Below are positions 5,683-12,667 of a DNA stretch of 12,667 nt, in pieces; the first letter of the stretch is position 1, and each line of letters starts with the position of its first letter. The DNA is from Dehalococcoidia bacterium. GTDB lineage: Bacteria; Chloroflexota; Dehalococcoidia; SZUA-161. Both the position numbers and the translations under genes were made by a program. The DNA is taken from assembly GCA_030619685.1 (NCBI GenBank), contig JAUXAX010000063.1, positions 1 through 12,667 on the forward strand. Reading direction: 5' to 3'. The notes beneath the pieces were generated by a model, which saw only the letters and a program-made list of their open reading frames with translations, had not been told where the DNA came from and did not search any database.

Positions 5683-8523
5683 TCAGTCATTCTGATCCCT
5701 ACCAAGCCACCTGGCTACTCTGGACGGCAGCTCTTGTGATGAGCCTCTGACAACAGTGCAGAGCGGTATCGAATCGAGAAAGGCTGAACCATAACTCTTG
5801 GTCTGGAGACGCTTGTCGAATATGACCAAAGCACCTCGATCGTTCCTGCTGCGGATGAGACGGCCAAACCCCTGCTTAAAGCGGATCGCGGCTTGGGGAA
5901 TAGCATATTGATTGAAAGGATCGTCAAGCAACTCGGAGCGGGCAGCGAAGATTGGCTCTGTGGGCACGTTGAACGGCAATCTGGCGATGACCAATACGCT
6001 GAGCGCCTCACCAACAACGTCGATCCCTTCCCAGAAGCTAGCAGCACCCAGAACCACGGTCTCAGGGTTCGCCTTCAAAGCAGCTTGAAGCTGCTTTGGC
6101 GAGCCATCCACCCCCTGGCCCAATACCAGAATACCTTCTTCTTCCAGAGGGCCTTGAATGGCAGCATGGGTAGTCCTCAATGCAGCGTGGGAGGTGAACA
6201 GGACTAGGGTGCGTCCGCGGTAGGTGCGGCAAAGCTCGATCAGCGCCCTTTCCACTGCCTGCTGATAGCCCGTGCTACTTGGAGAAGGAATATCGTAGGG
6301 CAGGTAAATCATCGTCGACGTCATGTAGTCGAAGGGCGCTCCCAACAAAAGCTCGCTAACATACTCAAGCCCCAGTCTACGCTTGATGTACTCGAAAGTG
6401 CCTTCAGTGCTCAGAGTAGCGCCGGTGAGGACGACACAGTCCTTTGAGGAGAAGAGCGATTTTTCCAAGACCCTGGCCACACTAAGTGGGGCGATGTGTA
6501 GCTCAACTGCATTGGTCTGGCCACTGATAGCGAGCCAGTAGATGCTATCTGCTTCGGGACGAGACACCAGGGAATCTATCTGCTGGCGCAGTTCATCGTT
6601 CCGGCAAAACAAAGAGGAAAGCTCCAGCATCAGGTAATCGTAATCCCAGACCTTGCTATCCGCCAGGTTCTCCAGGCCGAGGTAAAGCCGATCTAGATCG
6701 TTGGCGATATCCTTGAGTGCCAGATTCAGATCCTCCCAGGCAATCTCCACCTTTGACCACCGTGGCTGTGTTCGCATCGCCCAGGTCAGGAGCAAATAAC
6801 GGTCATATCCCCCTTGATTGGCAGCGTGGCTTTCAATAAAGCCACGAACTATGTCTAGGAACTGGGAAACACGAAGCTGTGCCTTGTCAACATGCTCACG
6901 TAGAGACTCTGCAAGCTGTTTCAATTGCCTCTGCCTGGACAAAGCTACAGAGCTACCGCGGAAGCAGTCATTGAGCCAAGCAAGGAGCCCTGTCCGGCGC
7001 TGCCCTTCCATCTCTTGCTTGAATCGGTTGAGGTAATTGAACAGATCCCACTGTGTAACCTGGGAGCTGAGCTGATTGGTTGCCTCATCCTCAAGATGAT
7101 GGGCCTCATCAATAATCAGGTGGTCATGGGGAGGCAAAATCTTAGCATCAGCAACCATGTCGGACAAGAGTAATGCATGGTTGGCCACGATAAGATGGGC
7201 GTTTTCAGCAGAATGACGTGCCCGATGGAGGAAACAGGTGCCACGCTGGCGATGAGGGCATTGCCCTTCCAGGTGCTCGTCAAATTGAGCGCAGAGCTTG
7301 TTCCAGGCGGAGAGCTCGCTGTTGCCGAGGTTAAGTTCAGCGCGGTCACCGGTCTGTGTCGCTAGCAGCCACACCATTATGCGGGCAAGGAGCCTAACCT
7401 CGTCCAGAGATAACCTGTAGCTTGCCTGCAGTATCTCATACTTCTTCAGGCAAAGGTAATTAGCTCGGCCCTTTAGCTGAACCACTCTCAGGTTCTCCAC
7501 TGAGGGGTCCTGCCATAGCTCTAACGCTTGCAGCAGATCCGGGATATCCTTGCCGATTAGCTGTTCTTGCAGGTTTATCGTGTTGGTGGAAACGACAACG
7601 GGGACACCATTTCCTAAAGCGAAGAAGATCGAAGGTAAGAGATAGGCGATAGACTTGCCTGTGCCTGTGCCTGCTTCAACAATTAGATGCTCGCTACTGT
7701 TTAGCGCTCGAGCTACGGCCTCCATCATGCGAATCTGTCCGGGGCGATGCTCATAGCCAGATAGAGCTCGGGCCAGGACTCCACCAGGTTCGAGGATGTT
7801 GCGGAGATTACCTATGTCAAGAGGAGTCCTCTCAGGACGAGCGGTGAGCGGCTGTTCCCCATCTTCCCCCCAGATTGTTGCCCTGTCTCCACCCCCTGTG
7901 GTTTTCGTGCTGCCGCCAGCCGAGAAGGCTGTTTTTGCCTTGACCGCTAGAACCTCTCGGAAAAAGCGAACCAGTTCCCAATCCGCTTTCTCAGCCAAAT
8001 TGACTAGGTTCTCAATGGTGGCAAGATCGAGTCGAAGGGCGCGGTCGATGAGCGCAACAAAAAGGTCCTTTGTTGCCATGGCATCAGGTAGCGCCCGGTG
8101 CTGTGGAGGGGAGAGACCAAGCTGTTTTGCCAATGATGAAAGGCTGTAATCGGATTGCTGAAAAAGGAAAATGGTTGCCAGTTCCCGGGTATCATATGTA
8201 GCATTGGTCGGCTTGATGCCTTTTTGTGCCAGGAAGCTCAGGTCGAAGGAGATGTTGTGCCCCACGATAGGACGGCCTTCAATGAAGGAGCTAAGCCCAT
8301 CAGCGAGCTCTGAGAACACGGGGGCAGCATCTAGTTGAGACTGCTCAATACCGCAGAGTACCTGTATACGGTAAGGTAGAGCACGCCGGGGATTGACCAG
8401 TGAATGAAAAGTTTCGATAACCTGATCATCCTGGAACTTGACAGCGCCTATCTCGATGATCTCATCGATTTCCGGATTCAGCCCGGTGGTCTCAAGGTCT
8501 AAAGAGACGTACGTCTGGTTCAT
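5683..8523 (-). CDS. dinG: DinG-type helicase with N-terminal DEDDh 3'-5' exonuclease domain
   Basis: A 946-residue two-part DNA repair enzyme. Residues 1-~165 are a DnaQ-like exonuclease with every DEDDh residue present: Asp9 and Glu11 (SLDLETTG), Asp94 (GHNISFD), His142 and Asp147 (HRALPDA). After a linker (~200-250) comes an XPD/DinG superfamily 2 helicase: YEHRPGQ (257-263), Walker A EAGTGTGKS (283-291), DEAH (472-475), FWEGID, and motif VI QGFGRLIRS (884-892). Cys358, Cys411, Cys422 and Cys430 fall where DinG and XPD proteins bind a 4Fe-4S cluster, so the helicase is probably cluster-dependent. Some Firmicutes fused DinG proteins lack these cysteines. The expected role is 5'-3' unwinding of R-loops, D-loops or damaged DNA, coupled to trimming. 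It starts at ATG with no strong Shine-Dalgarno; a promoter lies just upstream. Confidence 0.93.
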   Translation of the reverse strand: MNQTYVSLDLETTGLNPEIDEIIEIGAVKFQDDQVIETFHSLVNPRRALPYRIQVLCGIEQSQLDAAPVFSELADGLSSFIEGRPIVGHNISFDLSFLAQKGIKPTNATYDTRELATIFLFQQSDYSLSSLAKQLGLSPPQHRALPDAMATKDLFVALIDRALRLDLATIENLVNLAEKADWELVRFFREVLAVKAKTAFSAGGSTKTTGGGDRATIWGEDGEQPLTARPERTPLDIGNLRNILEPGGVLARALSGYEHRPGQIRMMEAVARALNSSEHLIVEAGTGTGKSIAYLLPSIFFALGNGVPVVVSTNTINLQEQLIGKDIPDLLQALELWQDPSVENLRVVQLKGRANYLCLKKYEILQASYRLSLDEVRLLARIMVWLLATQTGDRAELNLGNSELSAWNKLCAQFDEHLEGQCPHRQRGTCFLHRARHSAENAHLIVANHALLLSDMVADAKILPPHDHLIIDEAHHLEDEATNQLSSQVTQWDLFNYLNRFKQEMEGQRRTGLLAWLNDCFRGSSVALSRQRQLKQLAESLREHVDKAQLRVSQFLDIVRGFIESHAANQGGYDRYLLLTWAMRTQPRWSKVEIAWEDLNLALKDIANDLDRLYLGLENLADSKVWDYDYLMLELSSLFCRNDELRQQIDSLVSRPEADSIYWLAISGQTNAVELHIAPLSVARVLEKSLFSSKDCVVLTGATLSTEGTFEYIKRRLGLEYVSELLLGAPFDYMTSTMIYLPYDIPSPSSTGYQQAVERALIELCRTYRGRTLVLFTSHAALRTTHAAIQGPLEEEGILVLGQGVDGSPKQLQAALKANPETVVLGAASFWEGIDVVGEALSVLVIARLPFNVPTEPIFAARSELLDDPFNQYAIPQAAIRFKQGFGRLIRSRNDRGALVIFDKRLQTKSYGSAFLDSIPLCTVVRGSSQELPSRVARWLGRDQND

Positions 8524-8553
8524 GAGAGATTCATACCGTGGTTCTATGGTCTA

Positions 8554-8619
8554 GGTCAGCAACTAAACTGAACTATGCACGTATTTTAACGCTGGCCACT
8601 GTGAGAGGTCAACTAAACT
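8554..8619 (-). promoter_or_regulatory. Paired direct repeats around the dinG promoter
   Basis: AACTAAACT occurs at 8561-8569 and 8611-8619, exactly 50 bases apart, each preceded by GGTCA (8554-8558 and 8607-8611). Read towards dinG, the words are AGTTTAGTTGACC, which covers the -35 box, and AGTTTAGTTGCTGACC, which sits just after the predicted transcription start. This is an operator-like arrangement, but no regulator is identifiable. Confidence 0.4.
8583..8612 (-). promoter_or_regulatory. Sigma70-like promoter for dinG
   Basis: On the minus strand TTGACC (8612-8607) and TAAAAT (8588-8583) each match five of six consensus bases and are separated by 18 bases. The predicted start near 8576 gives a leader of about 50 nt before the dinG ATG. 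The promoter lies wholly in the gap after the membrane-protein stop, so dinG can be transcribed apart from the rsmA operon. Confidence 0.5.
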
Positions 8620-8627
8620 AGGGCCTG

Positions 8628-9050
8628 CTAACGCCAGGTTGCCAGCATCGGCAAAAGCCAGCCAAAGATGCCACCAAAAGCAATGGTCGTGATCAAGCCC
8701 AGCCAGACCAGCCTTTTTCGAATGAAGAGCAGAATCAGGGTTACGAACGCCGAAAAACATAGGATAGCGAGGGTAAACGCAAAATTGGAGCTGCCCAGCC
8801 CTGCATTGGGGGAAGATTCATCAGCCAGTCGATAGAGCAAGCTGGCGATCACTCCGAACAGCGCCCACGAAGGAGGCACAACAATCACGAGGAACAGCAT
8901 AACCGGAGCCGGCGACAGACCTTGGGGCAAGAACCTGCCCAAACGCTCATAGATATCGCGGTTGGAGACCAATATGTATATCCCTGCCCCGAGAACGACC
9001 GTCGCCATCAGTAATCCGCAGATTACACCGGCCAGTATATCCACTAACAT
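8628..9050 (-). CDS. Small four-helix membrane protein, function unknown
   Basis: I do not recognise this 140-residue protein. It is strongly hydrophobic, with four likely membrane helices at about 5-28, 48-75, 90-110 and 113-135. A charged loop follows helix 1 (NRDIYERLGRF), and a Pro-Pro pair lies within helix 2 (VVPPSWALFG). There is no cysteine pair, no HExxH or other catalytic motif, and no cleavable signal peptide. Its ATG overlaps the last 7 bases of ispE, so it is translationally coupled as the third gene of the rsmA-ispE operon. The overlap and the low number of alternative starts make it a real gene. A link to isoprenoid or envelope metabolism is only a guess from position. Confidence 0.75.
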   Translation of the reverse strand: MLVDILAGVICGLLMATVVLGAGIYILVSNRDIYERLGRFLPQGLSPAPVMLFLVIVVPPSWALFGVIASLLYRLADESSPNAGLGSSNFAFTLAILCFSAFVTLILLFIRKRLVWLGLITTIAFGGIFGWLLPMLATWR

Positions 9051-9931
9051 TGTCGATCACTAGCAGCTTCTAGAGGGACTGCCTCCACAGTACGAACAAG
9101 ATACGCCTCCAGCCCATCTGCCTCCAGATTACTCAAGATGGTTTTCCCCTGAGCCTCGTCTGGCACCAGAGCAAATAGGGTGGAACCGGCTCCTGCAAGA
9201 TGAACGCTCGCGGCCCCTGCCCTCGAGAAGCGCGAACGATAATGGAGAAGCTTGGGAAAGAAGTCGAAAGCAACCTGCTCAAAGACATTAAATAGCAAAG
9301 AGTCATTCATACTTTCCCCTTCATGCAGATGGTCAACTAACCTCTCTGTGAACTGCCCTGATGTGAAATGGGAGGTGTTTAGCTGTGAGTAGAGCTGCGC
9401 TGTTTTGCCAAGAACAGGTTCAATTGCTGGCCTAAGCAACACCATCCACGTTTCCGGTGCTGGTGGAAGGGGGATTACCTTCTCGCCGCGCCCTTTTGCC
9501 AGGACAGTGCCCCCGCAAAGGAAGAAAGGGACATCCGAACCCAGATTCGCTGCCAGTTCCATCAATCTCTGCGGCGGCAGATTAAGTTGCCAAAGGCGGT
9601 TTAGCCCGACCAGGGTGGTGGCGGCATCAGTTGCGCCCGATCCTAGGCCTGCCGCTACAGGAATCCCCTTGTTGAGCCTAATTGAAGCTCCCTTGAGGCA
9701 ACCTGTCTCCTGTCTAAGCAGACTCGCCGCTTTAAGCACCAGGTTGTCGGCTGATTGAAGACTGGGAACATTGCAACCAAGAGCAAGCGCTTCACCGAGC
9801 TCGAAGGTGAGCGTGTCTGCCAGGCTGACGGTCTGAATTACAGTTGCGATCTCATGATAACCATCGGCACGCTTGGCCAGAGCCTCCAGCGTCAGATTTA
9901 TCTTGGCGTATCCACGGAGCGTCAAACTCAT
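9044..9931 (-). CDS. ispE: 4-diphosphocytidyl-2-C-methyl-D-erythritol kinase
   Basis: A GHMP kinase of 295 residues, normal for IspE. It phosphorylates the 2-hydroxyl of CDP-methylerythritol with ATP in the non-mevalonate (MEP) route to isopentenyl diphosphate, in the cytoplasm. Visible hallmarks: AKINL with Lys10, ADGYHEI (22-28), the ATP loop PVAAGLGSGATDAA (91-104), GSDVPFFL with catalytic Asp133, and the C-terminal GHMP motif HLAGAGSTLFAL. The ATP loop reads GLGSGATDAA where many homologues have GLGGGSSDAA, a mild variation that keeps the glycines. The ATG overlaps the rsmA stop as ATGA, with GAGGT a few bases upstream inside rsmA, indicating translational coupling. Its presence implies the organism uses the MEP pathway. 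Confidence 0.95.
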   Translation of the reverse strand: MSLTLRGYAKINLTLEALAKRADGYHEIATVIQTVSLADTLTFELGEALALGCNVPSLQSADNLVLKAASLLRQETGCLKGASIRLNKGIPVAAGLGSGATDAATTLVGLNRLWQLNLPPQRLMELAANLGSDVPFFLCGGTVLAKGRGEKVIPLPPAPETWMVLLRPAIEPVLGKTAQLYSQLNTSHFTSGQFTERLVDHLHEGESMNDSLLFNVFEQVAFDFFPKLLHYRSRFSRAGAASVHLAGAGSTLFALVPDEAQGKTILSNLEADGLEAYLVRTVEAVPLEAASDRQC

Positions 9932-10839
9932 CGCTTACCTCGGCTGGCAAATACACGGTACACTTGAGCCCATTCCTCAAGGGACAAGGTCTGGGGACGG
10001 CGCTGCGGCGCTATGCCAGCTTGCTCCAAGAGCTTGATAACATCCGGTACCCCGAGTTGCAGCCCCAGGCTCAGGGAATTCCGTAGCTGCTTCCTGGGAG
10101 CGCTGAACCCGGCCCTCACCACCTCAAAGAACCCAGCGACGTCTGCTACATCTACCGCCGGCTGTGGATAGACACCGATGCGCACTATCGCCGAATCAAC
10201 CTTGGGCTGGGGGTAGAAACATTGGGCGGGCACATAGTCTACGACCGTTGGCTTGCCATATAGTTGGACACTCACAGCTAGCAGGCTCATCGCGCCAGGC
10301 TCGGCTACCATGCTTTGCCCGACTTCCTTCTGGAGCATGACCACCATCAGTTCGGGCTTGAGCCATGCCTCGAGGAAATGGCGCAGGATAGGGGAGGCGA
10401 TATAGAAGGGGAGATTGGCAACAACCTTGTAACCGTGGGGATGGTCTGAAGTCGATGTCTGACCACCAACAAGCTCGCTGGGGTCGAGGTCGAGAACATT
10501 GGCGCTTAAGACGGTGAGGTGGGGAACCTGGTAAAGTTTGTGGCCCAAGGCTATGGCAAGCTTGGAGTCAACCTCCACAGCGATCACCTTCCCCGCTCTT
10601 TTCACTAACTCCTCGGTCAGTATCCCCAGCCCCGGCCCCACCTCTACAACTGTGTCGTCTGGCCCGAGTTCAGCCGCGGAGACAATTGTCTCAAGCACGG
10701 CGCGGTCGACCAGGAAGTGTTGCCCGAGCCCTTTAGCCGCCCTGACATTAAGCTTGCGCAACTGACTCTTTGCTTGAGCAAGAGATGATCTCTGAGTGCT
10801 ATTAAGCCCCCTCTTGGCCTCGATGTTTTGCCCCCTCAA
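9928..10839 (-). CDS. rsmA: 16S rRNA (adenine(1518)-N6/adenine(1519)-N6)-dimethyltransferase
   Basis: RsmA (KsgA) dimethylates the two adjacent adenines in the helix 45 loop of 16S rRNA during late 30S assembly. Motifs: KGLGQHFLVD (36-45), SAM-binding motif I VEVGPGLGILT (65-75), acidic VEVD (88-91), and the catalytic NLPFY (142-146; Phe replaces the more usual Tyr in NLPY), followed by the helical C-terminal domain with GFSAPRKQLRNSL. Length is 303 residues with a TTG start at 10839. I accept that start because GTGGGGG (10845-10851) lies 5 nt upstream and no ATG or GTG occurs in frame before the conserved region. The N-terminus is then about 25 residues longer than in E. coli. It is the first gene of a tight operon with ispE and the membrane protein. 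Confidence 0.94.
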   Translation of the reverse strand: MRGQNIEAKRGLNSTQRSSLAQAKSQLRKLNVRAAKGLGQHFLVDRAVLETIVSAAELGPDDTVVEVGPGLGILTEELVKRAGKVIAVEVDSKLAIALGHKLYQVPHLTVLSANVLDLDPSELVGGQTSTSDHPHGYKVVANLPFYIASPILRHFLEAWLKPELMVVMLQKEVGQSMVAEPGAMSLLAVSVQLYGKPTVVDYVPAQCFYPQPKVDSAIVRIGVYPQPAVDVADVAGFFEVVRAGFSAPRKQLRNSLSLGLQLGVPDVIKLLEQAGIAPQRRPQTLSLEEWAQVYRVFASRGKR

Positions 10840-10844
10840 TCAAT

Positions 10845-10851
10845 CCCCCAC
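10845..10851 (-). promoter_or_regulatory. Ribosome binding site deciding the rsmA TTG start
   Basis: GTGGGGG on the minus strand ends 5 nt before the TTG at 10839. Another TTG four bases further upstream is out of frame. No ATG or GTG in frame competes. Confidence 0.5.
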
Positions 10852-10858
10852 AGCAGGT

Positions 10859-10874
10859 ACTTTCTAAAGAAAGT
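10859..10874. repeat. 16-bp perfect palindrome upstream of rsmA
   Basis: ACTTTCT-AA-AGAAAGT is a perfect inverted repeat with a 2-bp centre, 20 bases upstream of the rsmA start codon. The short centre suits a dimeric protein's DNA site better than an RNA hairpin. It touches a second inverted repeat at 10876-10917. Confidence 0.45.
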
Positions 10875-10875
10875 T

Positions 10876-10917
10876 TTGGGAACAGCAGCCCGGTAGTGCG
10901 TAGCTGACTGTTCCCAA
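10876..10917. repeat. 10-bp perfect inverted repeat (hairpin) between the amidohydrolase and rsmA genes
   Basis: TTGGGAACAG (10876-10885) and CTGTTCCCAA (10908-10917) are exact complements with 22 bases between; AGC/GCT just inside can extend the stem across a small bulge. On the minus strand the hairpin is followed by AAAACTTTCTTTAG, a poor U-tract. It could be a weak terminator of the amidohydrolase transcript or another dispersed palindromic repeat. Confidence 0.5.
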
Positions 10918-10957
10918 CTAGCTCCGATATCGAAATTGAGCTTGAGCCCCCCCTGCG

Positions 10958-10963
10958 ATTATA
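10958..10963 (-). promoter_or_regulatory. Possible -10 box for the rsmA operon
   Basis: A perfect TATAAT on the minus strand overlaps the amidohydrolase stop codon. No acceptable -35 is visible at 16-18 bases, so the call rests on one hexamer only. If used, the rsmA leader would be over 100 nt and contain both palindromes. Confidence 0.2.
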
Positions 10964-11873
10964 GGTTGAAGACCTTGATCGCGTTCTCGCGCATGATCAT
11001 TCTCTTGGCCTCGTCGCTCAGAGGCAATGCCAGGAACTGCTCCTTGAAGGCCTTGAGACCCATGTTGTTGGTGCCAAACAGGGTCTTTTCCTGACCTGCC
11101 CAGTATTGCATAAAGATGAGCAGCTCTGGATGGAGTTTAGGCAAGAGCTTGGGCATCCAGGCGGAGCAGTCGCAGTAGACATTGGGATGCTTCCAGGCCA
11201 TACATACCAGCTCGTTAACCCAGGGCCAGCCGGTGTGAGAGCCGATGATTGTAAGCCCGGGGAAGTCCAAGGCCACCTCGTCGAGGTACATAGGGTGCCC
11301 TGGCCAGCTGGGGAAAAGCTCCGCTGCGTGCCCGGTCTGCATCCCGACGGGTATCCCTAGCTCGCTGCACTTGGCATAACAGGGGTAGAGCCTCTTATCG
11401 TTGAGGGGCACGCCAAAGGTAAGAGGGTGGAAATAGCAGTACTTGGCGCCGTATTCCTTGACTCCCCTCTCTATCTCCTCCAGGCTTTCCTCGATGCGGT
11501 AGGGATTGTAACTGACGGCGGGTATTAACCGATCGGGGTAATCCTTGATATGCTCGTAGACTTCTTCAGGCTTGTAATCCCAGATGAGCTTCTTGTCCCA
11601 GTGGGACCAAAACTTGACCGCCGGTATGAATATCTTGTCGTAGCCGACTTCATCCATCTGAGCTACGAATTCCTCTGTTGTAGGAACGGGAACAGGCAAT
11701 GGCTCTACCGGCTTCTTCATGGTCTCCAGCAGGATATTCGCTTTATGCTCAGAACCAGGTTGGGTATGTGATCGCATCATGGTGGCTGCCAGGATCTGAA
11801 ACTCTCTACCTGCCCATGCCGTAGGATTCCAGAAGGGATAGTTCATGATGTCGATCGGCCTGATATCCTCCAC
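10959..11873 (-). CDS. Amidohydrolase-2 family (ACMSD-like) protein lacking canonical metal ligands
   Basis: A 304-residue TIM-barrel protein of the amidohydrolase-related type. The conserved core is clear: PDRLIPAVSYNP (~113-124), YFHPLTFG (147-154), GIPVGMQTGH with His182, IIGSHTGWPW with His213, a NVYCDCS strand, and FGTNNM near 266-271. In active relatives the first strand carries HxH and the last an FGSD aspartate. Here the first strand reads PIDIMNYPF with no histidine pair, and Asn269 stands where the aspartate belongs. It may therefore bind one metal, none, or use another chemistry. The start is GTG at 11873, with AAGGAG and AAAGG upstream; the only nearby ATG (codon 10) lacks a Shine-Dalgarno. 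It lies 60 bases downstream of the SDR gene on the same strand, which suggests one pathway, perhaps ring or carboxylic acid catabolism (inference). Confidence 0.8.
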   Translation of the reverse strand: MEDIRPIDIMNYPFWNPTAWAGREFQILAATMMRSHTQPGSEHKANILLETMKKPVEPLPVPVPTTEEFVAQMDEVGYDKIFIPAVKFWSHWDKKLIWDYKPEEVYEHIKDYPDRLIPAVSYNPYRIEESLEEIERGVKEYGAKYCYFHPLTFGVPLNDKRLYPCYAKCSELGIPVGMQTGHAAELFPSWPGHPMYLDEVALDFPGLTIIGSHTGWPWVNELVCMAWKHPNVYCDCSAWMPKLLPKLHPELLIFMQYWAGQEKTLFGTNNMGLKAFKEQFLALPLSDEAKRMIMRENAIKVFNL

Positions 11874-11933
11874 TTTTACCTTTCTCCTTTTCCCGGTTTT
11901 GAGCTAGTCCGGGTCTCAGCCCAAACGGTACCG

Positions 11934-12667
11934 CTAGACCATGCTGTAGCCGCCGCTCACGCTGAGCGTCTGTCCCGTGATATAATTCGCGGCCTCGGAG
12001 GCCAGAAACACTGTTGCGTTAGCAACATCTTCGGCGATACCAAGTCGCCCCAGTGGATACTTACTAATCATCTTCTCCTTCGTCTCTGGAGGGATCATCT
12101 CGACGGTTATGTCGCCGGCCCACATGCTCTCTGTACCGGCCGTCCCGGGTTTCTCAGGGATAGTGGCCCCGGGGCAGACAGCATTGACGGTTATGCCGTA
12201 TCTTCCCAGCTCCCGTGCTATTGTCTTCCCGAAAGAGACCACGGCTCCCTTGGCCCCCTGATACACTGCCTCTCGTGGCTCACCCACGCGACAGCCATCT
12301 GAGGCAATGTTGACGATCCTGCCGGCCTTACGCTCTGTCATATGATCCAAAACAGCCCTGGTGCAGTTAAGAACGCCTAGGTAATTGATCTGAATCTCCT
12401 TATCCCAGTCTTCACGTGGCTTCTTGACGAAAAAGTTGGTGGATACAAAACCTACGTTGTTGACCAGGACGTCTATACTTCCAAACATTTCCAGGGTCTT
12501 GTTTACCATCGCTTCTACGGAATCATAGTCTGTTACATCCGTCTTAATGGCGACGGCTTTTCCACCAAGGGCTTCAGCCTCCTTAGCCACCTTTTGCGCC
12601 TGTTCTTCGTCGATATCGGCGATCACAACATTGGACCCTTCTTTCGCGAAGGCGAATGTTATGCCAC
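11934..12667 (-). CDS. Short-chain dehydrogenase/reductase (SDR), N-terminus cut by window edge
   Basis: An NAD(P)-dependent oxidoreductase of the classical SDR family. The frame is open through base 12667: the visible N-terminus (GITFAFAKEGSNVVIADID) is the end of the TGxxxGIG nucleotide-binding motif, so about 20 residues lie outside. Counting from the codon ending at 12626: NNVG (56-59), Asn81, Ser109 in IVNIASD, and Tyr122 with Lys126 in VYQGAKGA, which is the complete catalytic tetrad. These are followed by NAVCPG and the C-terminal SGGYSMV. Asp at the end of strand 2 (VIADID) suggests NAD rather than NADP. It resembles 3-oxoacyl-ACP reductase and 2-hydroxycyclohexanecarboxyl-CoA dehydrogenase types; the substrate cannot be fixed. 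A GTG at 12626 is not the real start. It is probably cotranscribed with the downstream amidohydrolase-like gene. Confidence 0.9.
   Translation of the reverse strand, partial: GITFAFAKEGSNVVIADIDEEQAQKVAKEAEALGGKAVAIKTDVTDYDSVEAMVNKTLEMFGSIDVLVNNVGFVSTNFFVKKPREDWDKEIQINYLGVLNCTRAVLDHMTERKAGRIVNIASDGCRVGEPREAVYQGAKGAVVSFGKTIARELGRYGITVNAVCPGATIPEKPGTAGTESMWAGDITVEMIPPETKEKMISKYPLGRLGIAEDVANATVFLASEAANYITGQTLSVSGGYSMV

Noticed and set aside
11892..11913. CCCGG/CCGGG inverted pair between the SDR and amidohydrolase genes
   Set aside because: It has only 5 bp per arm, a 12-nt loop and no U-tract; too weak to call a terminator or operator.

Overview
The window looks like a chromosomal segment of a bacterium of moderate GC content. 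The gene set fits Chloroflexota (Dehalococcoidia-like): an rsmA-ispE operon, a DinG helicase fused to a DEDDh exonuclease and carrying Fe-S cysteines, and a CCA-adding-type nucleotidyltransferase without an HD domain. That placement is inferred from gene content and style, not from a marker phylogeny. I see no rRNA, tRNA, CRISPR array, transposase or phage gene.

Layout. (1) 1-1698: the 3' part of a plus-strand gene for a probably secreted beta-propeller protein, cut by the left edge and clearly more AT-rich than the rest. (2) 1699-1994: a gene-free stretch with inverted repeats. (3) 1995-2711, minus: a transglutaminase-like (SirB1-type) protein with C-terminal TPRs. It is divergent from the plus-strand CCA-type nucleotidyltransferase gene (2861-4114). 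The gap between them holds a hairpin repeat and a good sigma70-like promoter. (4) 4148-5512, minus: an M20 zinc dipeptidase, convergent with the nucleotidyltransferase gene. (5) 5558-5658: a compact inverted-repeat element. (6) 5683-8523, minus: exonuclease-helicase DinG with its own promoter. (7) 8628-10839, minus: a tight operon rsmA-ispE-membrane protein (4-nt and 7-nt overlaps). (8) 10840-10958: two palindromes. (9) 10959-12667, minus: an amidohydrolase-like gene and, upstream of it, an SDR oxidoreductase cut by the right edge.

Most identifiable genes are housekeeping: rRNA dimethylation (RsmA), isoprenoid precursor synthesis by the MEP pathway (IspE), tRNA 3'-end maturation (CCA-type enzyme) and DNA repair (DinG). 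The M20 peptidase and the amidohydrolase/SDR pair are probably catabolic. The signals most worth a second look are: the amidohydrolase that lacks its usual first and last metal ligands; three different palindromic elements in three intergenic gaps; a direct repeat placed around the dinG promoter; and the compositionally foreign beta-propeller gene. I do not see a convincing new multi-gene system.
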